Origin: Mesorhizobium sp. NZP2298
GTDB lineage: Bacteria; Pseudomonadota; Alphaproteobacteria; Rhizobiales; Rhizobiaceae
DNA: 64,000 nucleotides
Assembly (NCBI RefSeq): GCF_013170825.1
Contig: NZ_CP033365.1
Span: 496,001 to 560,000, forward strand
Reading direction: 5' to 3'
Below the pieces are notes generated by a model that worked only from the letters and a program-made list of their open reading frames with translations, was not told the DNA's origin and did not search any database. Positions within the stretch are counted from its first letter, which is position 1; each line of letters opens with the position of its first letter. Positions 52,883 through 59,635 of this stretch are shown here, one piece after another. The translations under genes and the position numbers were made by a program.

Positions 52883-54385
52883 TCAGGCCGCCCTTGTTTC
52901 AAGCATGGCGGCGCGCAAAATCTGCTCCTCCGAGATCTGGTCCCCCTCCAGCGTCGCGGCAATGCGGCCATTGCGCATGACCAGCACGCGGTCGGCGACA
53001 TGGACGAGTTCCGGCATGTCGCTGGAATGGAACAGGATCGCGTAGCCCTTGGCCGCGAGGTCGCGCATCAGCTGAAAAATCTCGCCCTTGGTGCCGACAT
53101 CGACGCCGCGCGTCGGATCGTAGAGCAACAGCACGCGCGCCTGTGTGAGCAGCATCTTGCCGAAGATCACCTTCTGCTGGTTGCCACCGGACAAGGTGCC
53201 GGCGAGTTGCTCCGGCGTGCCGGCCTTGATGCGCAGGAAATCGACCATTTCCTTGACCAGGGCGGCTTCCTTTTGCCGGCTGAGCAAGCCGTTCTCGGTA
53301 AAGCGCTTGATCACCGACAGTGTCAAATTTTCGCGCACGCTCTTGGTCAGGAGCAGGCCCTGCCCGCGCCGATCCTCCGGCACCAGCGCGATGCCGTCCT
53401 TGCCGGTCAGCGCCTGGCGTGGATTGCCGATCGAGGCGCGCTTGCCCCAAAGCTCGACCGTGCCGCTCGCTCTTGTGGCTCCGAACAGTGCCTGGAACAG
53501 CTCGCGCTGGCCGTGGCCCTGCAAGCCACCGACGCCGAGAACTTCGCCCTCACGCAATGCGAAATCGACTCCGGAAAGCCGCCCGCCACTGGAGAAATTC
53601 CTGACCTTCAGCGCAATACGGTCGGTGGCGGTGGCAATGCGCTCGGGATAGAGCCGGTCGAGATGCCGACCGATCATCTGGGTGACGATCTCGTTGTCGG
53701 AGACGGCATTGGCTTCATGCGCGGCCACTGTGCTGCCATTGCGGAAGATGGTCAGCCGGTCGGCGATGGCGCGTACCTCGGCCATGCGATGCGAGATGAA
53801 GATGACCAGCCGGCCTTCGGCGGCCAGTTGCCGGGTGAGCTTCAGCAGCCATTCGGCTTCACGCGCCGGCAAAGCCGAGGTCGCCTCGTCGAGGATCAGG
53901 ATGCGCGGGGCCTTGGCCAGGCCCTTGGCGATCTCGACGATCTGTCGTTCGGCCAGCGTCAGCCGCCGCAACTCCTGGTCGGGGCGGAGTGTTGGGAAAT
54001 TGTATTTTTCCAGCAGCGCCAACGTCTTGCGGCGCATCTCCGCGCGGTTGACCGTGCGCAGCAGCGTTCTTGGCTCGTGGCGGAACCAGATGTTCTGTTC
54101 CACGCTGAGATCGGGGATCAGCGACAATTCCTGGAAGACGGCGGCAATGCCGAGTGCCCGTGCGGCATCCGGATCAGCGGGACGATAATCCTGGCCATCG
54201 ACCAGGATCGAGCCGCCATCGTGCCGTACGGCGCCCGACAGGATCTGGATGAAGGTGCTTTTGCCCGCGCCGTTCTCACCGAGCAGCGCGTGCACCTCGC
54301 CGGCGCGGGCGCTGAATGTCGCCTCGCTCAGCGCGACGATGCCGCCATAGCGTTTGGACAGGCCGTTGACGGTGACGAGGTCCAT
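52883..54385 (-). CDS. Sugar ABC transporter ATPase, two-domain
   Basis: A 500-residue fused ATPase of the RbsA/MglA type. The first domain has Walker A GENGAGKST, LTLAERQIVEIAKGLA at the signature position and Walker B ILILDEATSAL; the second has the LSGGNQQKVIFGKML signature and LLLYDPTRGVDVGTK. It powers the importer formed with the adjacent permeases and the two binding proteins. The ATG at 54383-54385 follows GAAGG; an ATG ten codons upstream is possible. Confidence 0.92.
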   Translation of the reverse strand: MDLVTVNGLSKRYGGIVALSEATFSARAGEVHALLGENGAGKSTFIQILSGAVRHDGGSILVDGQDYRPADPDAARALGIAAVFQELSLIPDLSVEQNIWFRHEPRTLLRTVNRAEMRRKTLALLEKYNFPTLRPDQELRRLTLAERQIVEIAKGLAKAPRILILDEATSALPAREAEWLLKLTRQLAAEGRLVIFISHRMAEVRAIADRLTIFRNGSTVAAHEANAVSDNEIVTQMIGRHLDRLYPERIATATDRIALKVRNFSSGGRLSGVDFALREGEVLGVGGLQGHGQRELFQALFGATRASGTVELWGKRASIGNPRQALTGKDGIALVPEDRRGQGLLLTKSVRENLTLSVIKRFTENGLLSRQKEAALVKEMVDFLRIKAGTPEQLAGTLSGGNQQKVIFGKMLLTQARVLLLYDPTRGVDVGTKGEIFQLMRDLAAKGYAILFHSSDMPELVHVADRVLVMRNGRIAATLEGDQISEEQILRAAMLETRAA

Positions 54386-54453
54386 GAATGCGCCTTCGAA
54401 AAGCTCTCCCGACATCTTGCGATGCCGGGAGACAGGGTCGTGGTCACGGGATG

Positions 54454-55521
54454 TTACTTGGTACCGGCAGCTTCCGCGGCGGTGATCTCGACCCAGTCGG
54501 GCGTGATCGGCAACGTCAGGCCGGGCGCCTGGTCGGGGAACGCATTTTCGCCAATCGCGATCTTGATCATCTTGGTGCCGGGATAAAGCTTGGACTCGAA
54601 GGGGTCGGTGGTGACGAAGTCACCCTTGACCGAGACGGAACGCTCGGCCGGCTTCTTGCCGGTGTCGAGAATATCGACCGCGAGCTTGATCGCTTCGGAG
54701 GACAGATAGGCCGGGTTGGAGCCCAGGATGCACTTGGCGCCTTGCGTCTGCGCGCAGGTGACGGCGGCGACATTGTAGGAGAAGCCGACGACCGGGACGA
54801 TCGGCCGGCCGGCATCCTTCAACGCCTGGATGGCGCCGGAGCCATAGCCTTGCGTCATGATGCCGTCGATCTTCGGATTGGCGGCAAGCAGGGCCGCGAC
54901 GCCGGACTGTTCCGGTCCAAGCGCATAATTGCCGTTGTAATAGCCGACGACCTTGATGTCGGGATATTTGGCCAGAACCTTCTCATAGCCTTGCTGCAGC
55001 TGCGCCGAGATAGGCGCACCGGCGAGGCCGCGGTCGAGGATGATGTTGCCCTTACCGCCAAGCTGCGCGGCCATCCATTCGGCCATGACAGAGGGGATGC
55101 GATCCCAGTCGGAAGCGACGGCGAGCGCGCAGGGCTCGGTCACCACCTGGTCGAAGGAGATGACGACGATGCCGGCATCGCAGGCCTTCTTGATGGTCGG
55201 GTTCAAGGCCGAGTCCGAGCCGGCGTCGACGAGGATGGCATCCGGCTTCTGGCGGATGATGTTGTTCAGCGAATTGATCTGCGCCTGGACGGTGTTCTCG
55301 ACATTCTCGATCTTGAGGTCGACGCGGCCCTTGAGCGGCCCCTTGTTGACCGACACGGTGGCGACACGCTCCATCTGCTGGCGCCAATCATTGCCGACGA
55401 AATTGTTCGAGAGATAGATGGTGTAGGGCTTCTTGTCCTCGGCGTGGCCGGCCTGTGTGCCCGCGGCCATCATGGTGACGGCAAGCGCTGCAAGGCCGAT
55501 GTTACGGCTTGGTGATTTCAT
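54454..55521 (-). CDS. Sugar ABC transporter binding protein (copy 2)
   Basis: A 355-residue periplasmic protein of the Peripla_BP_4 group: signal peptide to about residue 27, then YTIYLSNNFVGNDWRQQMER, PDAILVDAGSDSALNPTIKK and KIDGIMTQGYGSGAIQALKD. It contains Cys pairs (EPCA, TCAQTQGAKC) that may form disulfides. It is a clear paralogue of the gene 63 bases upstream. GGAGGAGAAA precedes the ATG. Confidence 0.88.
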   Translation of the reverse strand: MKSPSRNIGLAALAVTMMAAGTQAGHAEDKKPYTIYLSNNFVGNDWRQQMERVATVSVNKGPLKGRVDLKIENVENTVQAQINSLNNIIRQKPDAILVDAGSDSALNPTIKKACDAGIVVISFDQVVTEPCALAVASDWDRIPSVMAEWMAAQLGGKGNIILDRGLAGAPISAQLQQGYEKVLAKYPDIKVVGYYNGNYALGPEQSGVAALLAANPKIDGIMTQGYGSGAIQALKDAGRPIVPVVGFSYNVAAVTCAQTQGAKCILGSNPAYLSSEAIKLAVDILDTGKKPAERSVSVKGDFVTTDPFESKLYPGTKMIKIAIGENAFPDQAPGLTLPITPDWVEITAAEAAGTK

Positions 55522-55584
55522 GATTTTCTCCTCCCATTTTTCGTTGCGAAATCGCGACGCCTAAAGTGGCGCCTTGCATCCACG

Positions 55585-56649
55585 TCAGGTTCCCGAAGCC
55601 TCCTTGGGCGTGATCTCGACCCAGCTCGGCGACACCGGCAAGGACAGTCCCGGCGCCAGATCCGGAAACACGGTCTTGCCGAGCTCGATCTTCACCGCCG
55701 AGGAATTCGGGGCGTATTTGGCATCGACCATATCCGTGGTCAGGCCGGGTGAGTTGAATAGTACGGTGGTGTCGGCCGGCTTCTTGCCGGTGTCGAGAAT
55801 GTCGACCGCGAGCTTGATTGCCTCGGCCGATAGCGAGGGCGGATTGGCGCCCAGCCAGCATTTGGCGCCCTTGGTCTCGGCGCACGTCACGCCGGTACCG
55901 TTGAAGGCGGCGGCGACGACGGGCACCATCGGCCGGTCGGCATTCTGCAGCGCCTTGATCGCGCCGGTGCCGTAGCCCTGCGAAAAGATACCGTCGACTT
56001 TCGGATGGGCGGCGAGCAGGCTGGCGACGCCCTCCTGTTCGGGCCCCGCGGCATAATTGCCGTTGAAGTAACCGACGATCTCGATGCCGGGATACTTCTT
56101 CAGCACGGTACCAAAATTCTTCTCGAACTGTTCCGAGATCGGCGCGCCGGCGAGGCCGCGATCCATGAGAACCTTGCCCTTGCCGCCCAGGATGGAGGCC
56201 ATCCATTCGGCCTGGTTGTTGGCCATGATATCGAAATCGGAATGCAGCTTGTAGGCGCATTCGGCCGAAACGGTCTGGTCGAAGCTGACGACAATGATGC
56301 CCGCGTCGCAGGCCTTCTTGATGGTGGGATTGAGCGCCTCGGCTGAGGACGCATCGATGAGGATGGCGGCTGGTTTCTGGCGGATAATGTTGTTCAGCGA
56401 ATTGATCTGCGCCTGAACGGTGTTCTCGGCGTTTTCGATCTTGAGGTCGACCCGGCCCTTCAACGGCCCCTTGTTGACGGCGACATTGGCGACGCGCTCC
56501 ATCTGCTGGCGCCAGTCATTGCCAACGAAATTGTTCGAGAGATAGATGACGTAAGGCTTTTGGGTTGCGGTATGGCCGGGCATAGCGCCCATCGAGACTG
56601 CGAACCCGGCCAGCGCCGCGAAGCAGGCGCTCAAGCTCCTCAATTTCAT
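55585..56649 (-). CDS. Sugar ABC transporter binding protein (copy 1)
   Basis: A 354-residue paralogue of the next gene: YVIYLSNNFVGNDWRQQMER opening, AAILIDASSAEALNPTIKKA and KVDGIFSQGYGTGAIKALQN. The paired Cys positions are kept (SAEC, TCAETKGAKC). The first gene of the importer operon; the region upstream carries both a TGATACCGGTACCA site (56722-56735) and an ATTATAAT site (56847-56859). The ATG at 56647-56649 follows GGGAGGAAG. Confidence 0.88.
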   Translation of the reverse strand: MKLRSLSACFAALAGFAVSMGAMPGHTATQKPYVIYLSNNFVGNDWRQQMERVANVAVNKGPLKGRVDLKIENAENTVQAQINSLNNIIRQKPAAILIDASSAEALNPTIKKACDAGIIVVSFDQTVSAECAYKLHSDFDIMANNQAEWMASILGGKGKVLMDRGLAGAPISEQFEKNFGTVLKKYPGIEIVGYFNGNYAAGPEQEGVASLLAAHPKVDGIFSQGYGTGAIKALQNADRPMVPVVAAAFNGTGVTCAETKGAKCWLGANPPSLSAEAIKLAVDILDTGKKPADTTVLFNSPGLTTDMVDAKYAPNSSAVKIELGKTVFPDLAPGLSLPVSPSWVEITPKEASGT

Positions 56650-56721
56650 GGTCTTCCTCCCAGTGTTTCCTGTCCAGCCGGTGATGGACTGCGCCATCTT
56701 GATCGGATGAAGATGAAAAAT

Positions 56722-56735
56722 TGATACCGGTACCA
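56722..56735. promoter_or_regulatory. LacI-type operator word, copy 1
   Basis: TGATACCGGTACCA is a near-perfect palindrome with the central CCGG of LacI-family sites, 73 bases upstream of the binding-protein start. Its reverse complement recurs exactly at 63459-63472 in the enolase/SDR promoter region, so the importer and those enzymes share a second regulator. The regulator gene is not in the window. Confidence 0.65.
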
Positions 56736-56846
56736 ATTGCGAATGTCAATTTGACCAGACTTCCCCGAGGCTGCGTCCGCGAGCCGAATTCGCCAGATTT
56801 CCTCCCTTGCGACTTCTCTCGTGGCCGGCACTTCAGCCTAGCTATC

Positions 56847-56859
56847 ATGCTATTATAAT
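56847..56859. promoter_or_regulatory. Shared operator C
   Basis: ATGCTATTATAAT is the exact reverse complement of the word at 46557-46569 and 62119-62131. It lies between the end of the GntR gene and the start of the binding-protein gene, about 200 bases upstream of the latter. Confidence 0.65.
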
Positions 56860-56911
56860 TTTACGAGCCTGTCTATGCGATCCCGGCAGAAAATACGGCC
56901 TCCGGCGCGCT

Positions 56912-57682
56912 TCAGGACAGATCGTTGGGTGCGTCGTAGGTGATGCTGAAAATGTCCGCGGGATGGCGGGCAACGGAGAATTCGATGCTGCGCTGATCCG
57001 CCGACTGGTAGAGCATCTCCACCGTCAGCACCGGGCTGCCGAGCGTGATGCCGAGGTCGGCGGCAACCACCTCGTCGGCGATCTCGGCGCGCACCGTGAC
57101 ATGCGCCACGTCGAGCCGCAGGCCGAGATGTTTCTGCACCGAACGGAAGATCAGCACGTCGGAAAAGTCTTCCCGCTTCAGGCGCGCGCCGATGTCGGGC
57201 GGGAAATAGGTGGTGATCTGCGCCTTGCGCTGTTCGCCGATCGACAGCACGCTGCGCAAGCAGTAGCCCGCCTCGTCCTTGCCCATGCCGAAATGGCGCT
57301 GGAGCACGGGCGAAACCTCCTTGCGATAGGATTTCACCGTCAGTTTCGCATCCTTGGTGAAGGCCGCCATGTCGGCAAAGTTCTTGAACTTCCAGCTCAG
57401 ATTGACCGACGGATTGCGGGCCGCGACCACCGCCGGCTTGGCTGAGCGTTTCCGGATCAGCCCGTCGGCCTCAAGATCGCGCAGCGCCTGGCGAACCGTG
57501 ATCAGGCTGACGCCGAAATGCTCGGCAATGGTCGCTTCCTTCGGCAGTTCGCCGCCGACCGGGAAGGTGCCGTTGCCGATCGGTTCGCGCAATATGTCGG
57601 CAAGCTGGCGGTAAAGCGGCCCATTGGCGCGGCCGAGTGTCCGCCTGGGAAGACTGTCGATGGTGGGAGCGGAATGATCCAT
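56912..57682 (-). CDS. GntR-family regulator with UTRA domain
   Basis: A 256-residue HutC-subfamily repressor. The N-terminal winged helix (PLYRQLADILREPIGNGTFP, then TIAEHFGVSLITVRQALRDLEADGLI) is followed by a UTRA effector domain (residues about 100-250). It is the only regulator in this cluster, and an ATTATAAT-type dyad lies upstream of its own start, so it is the best candidate to bind that site at all five locations. Effector unknown. Confidence 0.9.
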   Translation of the reverse strand: MDHSAPTIDSLPRRTLGRANGPLYRQLADILREPIGNGTFPVGGELPKEATIAEHFGVSLITVRQALRDLEADGLIRKRSAKPAVVAARNPSVNLSWKFKNFADMAAFTKDAKLTVKSYRKEVSPVLQRHFGMGKDEAGYCLRSVLSIGEQRKAQITTYFPPDIGARLKREDFSDVLIFRSVQKHLGLRLDVAHVTVRAEIADEVVAADLGITLGSPVLTVEMLYQSADQRSIEFSVARHPADIFSITYDAPNDLS

Positions 57683-57697
57683 GAGCCTCGTCGCGCC

Positions 57698-57800
57698 TAG
57701 AGCGTTTCACCGTTTCACGGAAACGGCGAAACGCTCTATCTCTTGTTTGACGCAATTCCGGACGGAAAACCGCTTCGCACTTTTCCTGGAATTGCTCTAA
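57698..57800. repeat. Rhizobial intergenic palindromic element
   Basis: AGAGCGTTTCACCGTTTC and GAAACGGCGAAACGCTCT form a near-perfect inverted repeat (57699-57737), followed by a GACGCAATTCCGGACGG block and TTTTCCTGGAATTGCTCTA. I recognise this as one of the most frequent rhizobial intergenic elements. It lies just upstream of the GntR start. Confidence 0.75.
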
Positions 57801-57804
57801 TGTC

Positions 57805-57824
57805 GAAGCTTTTATAATAGCTTC
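57805..57824. promoter_or_regulatory. Shared operator D upstream of the GntR gene
   Basis: GAAGCT at 57805-57810 and AGCTTC at 57819-57824 are perfect arms around TTTATAAT, so the site is GCTTTTATAATAGC at its core. It is the most symmetrical version of the ATTATAATAGC motif and suggests GCTATTATAATAGC as the ideal site. Confidence 0.65.
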
Positions 57825-57865
57825 CTCACCCGGAGGCTAGGCAAGGCTGTTGACGATCAGCCGTC

Positions 57866-58594
57866 TCAGACAAAGAGCCGAAGCGGCTGTTCGATCGCCG
57901 ATTTCAGGATCGCGAGCCACGTGGCAGCGGTGGCCTCATCAACGCTTGCCGCATCCACCGTCAGCAGGCATTCGGCATGATCGCCTGACGTATTGACCGA
58001 GACAGTGAGGCGCATGGCACGGCCGGCCACGAGCGGTATCATCACCGGCCTGACGTCGCTCTCCGGGAGCAGCCGCAGAGACAGAGCCGCCGGTTTGTCC
58101 GCTTCGTCACGGCTGTCGGCCAAGGCGGCGAGCCGCATGGCGCGCAGCGATGTCAGCGGCATCTCGGGGACCACGGCGAATACCGCCTGTCCGCCAGCCA
58201 GTTCCAGCGCCACGGCCGCATCGCCGACGCCGCAGGCGTCCGGTATTTCGAGAAATGCTCGACCGGCCGCGCGCAACAGCACGTCGTCGACATCGAATGT
58301 ACGTCCCGAATTCTTCAGCGCCGCCAACAGATCTTGCAGGGTGCCGAGCGCAATGGAGGTTGCGAAAGCGGCGACACGGGGCACGGCGATTTGGGGCGCT
58401 GCCACAGGCAGGGCGGCCCCGGGCGAAGCGGCCGGCGCGCCAGCCGAAACGAAGCCCAACACATCGGCGGCCAGGATGCGTCCGCCCGGACCGCTGCCGC
58501 GGAGCGTTTCCAGCGACAGGCTTCGTTCGCGCGCCAGCCGGCGGGCATAGGGCGAAGCAGCCAGACGTCCGGATTGCGCCACCGCGATGTTCAT
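57866..58594 (-). CDS. E2-like acyltransferase fragment: peripheral-subunit-binding domain, no lipoyl domain, degenerate catalytic site
   Basis: A 242-residue protein. Residues about 10-50 (SPYARRLARERSLSLETLRG, then GSGPGGRILAADVLGF) are a peripheral-subunit-binding domain, which docks E1 or E3 in 2-oxoacid dehydrogenase complexes. The rest resembles a shortened 2-oxoacid dehydrogenase acyltransferase domain but lacks the DHRxxDG catalytic motif; the corresponding region reads VNTSGDHAECLLTVDA. There is no lipoyl domain at the N-terminus; one is fused to the E1 protein instead. It overlaps the dehydrogenase gene by 4 bases. It may be a scaffold rather than an acyltransferase. Confidence 0.75.
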   Translation of the reverse strand: MNIAVAQSGRLAASPYARRLARERSLSLETLRGSGPGGRILAADVLGFVSAGAPAASPGAALPVAAPQIAVPRVAAFATSIALGTLQDLLAALKNSGRTFDVDDVLLRAAGRAFLEIPDACGVGDAAVALELAGGQAVFAVVPEMPLTSLRAMRLAALADSRDEADKPAALSLRLLPESDVRPVMIPLVAGRAMRLTVSVNTSGDHAECLLTVDAASVDEATAATWLAILKSAIEQPLRLFV

Positions 58595-59601
58595 TTCAGA
58601 TACTCTGAATTCACGCAGTTGGTCAGCCGTCCCTCGGCGAGATAGGCGTGCACCACCTCGATCGATTTCAGCCGGAGGTCGCGCATCGATGCCGGACTGT
58701 AGAAGGCGGCATGCGGAGTGACGATGAGGCGATTGGCGATCCACGCTTCGCGGCGACACCAGGCCACCAGCAGCGGATGGTCGAGATCGCCGGGTTCGTT
58801 CGGCAAGACGTCCAGTCCCGCGCCGGCGACCGTGCCCCTGCGCATGGCGGCTTCAAGCGCGTCGAGATCGACGATCGGGCCGCGCGCCGTGTTGACCAGG
58901 ACAAGACCGGGCTTGGCGGCGGCGAAGGCGGCCGCGCCGAGAAGCTTGCGGGTTTCCTCGCTCAGCGGCGCGTGGACGCTCACCACATCCGCGCGCGCCA
59001 TCAATTCGCCCAGCGAATGGACACGCTCGTAACCGGTTGACAGGTCGACGCCGGACAGGAGATGCGGGTCGTAAAACACCACCTTCATGTCGAAAGCCGC
59101 AGCGCGGCGCGCGGTGGCGAGCCCGATGCGGCCGAGACCGACGATGCCGAAGGTGGCACCCTTGTGCCGGCGCACCAGCGGCGCCTTGGAGAAATGCCAG
59201 CCTTCGGCGCCATTGCCGGCAAGCTCGGCGCCATAGGCAGAGGTGCCGCGCGTCAGCGCCAGCATCAGGCCAATGGCGTGATCGGCGACTTCGGTCGTGC
59301 CATAGTCCGGCACATTGCAGGCGGGGATCTTGCGCGTCCCCCAACCCACCGTGTCGATGTTGTCGAAGCCGACGCCGGAGCGCACCGCGATGCGTGCCTT
59401 GGGAAAGGCCGATGGCGCGGCGGCGACATTGTGGGTCGGCGAATAGTTGATGACGGCGTCGACCGTCTGGCAGACGGCCGGGTCCAGCGTGGCCGCCTTG
59501 TCGTTGGTCGAGCGGGCGAGGATGAACTCGATGTCGGGATAATGCTCGCGCTCGAGTTCGGCTTCGTCGGCGGCTTGCCAGTTGGCGCACAGGATCTTCA
59601 T
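58591..59601 (-). CDS. D-isomer-specific 2-hydroxyacid dehydrogenase
   Basis: A 336-residue NAD(P)-dependent oxidoreductase of the phosphoglycerate dehydrogenase/CtBP group. Cofactor motif GIVGLGRIGLATARRAAAF, catalytic Arg in NTARGPIVD, Glu in GLDVLPNEP and His in TPHAAFYS. It interconverts a 2-hydroxyacid and a 2-oxoacid, so it could supply or drain the substrate of the neighbouring 2-oxoacid dehydrogenase. Start ATG 59599-59601 follows GAAGGG. Confidence 0.88.
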   Translation of the reverse strand: MKILCANWQAADEAELEREHYPDIEFILARSTNDKAATLDPAVCQTVDAVINYSPTHNVAAAPSAFPKARIAVRSGVGFDNIDTVGWGTRKIPACNVPDYGTTEVADHAIGLMLALTRGTSAYGAELAGNGAEGWHFSKAPLVRRHKGATFGIVGLGRIGLATARRAAAFDMKVVFYDPHLLSGVDLSTGYERVHSLGELMARADVVSVHAPLSEETRKLLGAAAFAAAKPGLVLVNTARGPIVDLDALEAAMRRGTVAGAGLDVLPNEPGDLDHPLLVAWCRREAWIANRLIVTPHAAFYSPASMRDLRLKSIEVVHAYLAEGRLTNCVNSEYLK

Positions 59602-59635
59602 GCTTGCCCTTCGGATTTCATGTCTGGGTAGAGGT

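Noticed and set aside
51854..54586. A 910-codon open frame antisense to the sugar permease and ATPase genes
   Set aside because: Low-complexity Arg/Asp/Gln-rich translation without any domain; it is the shadow of two well-supported minus-strand genes.
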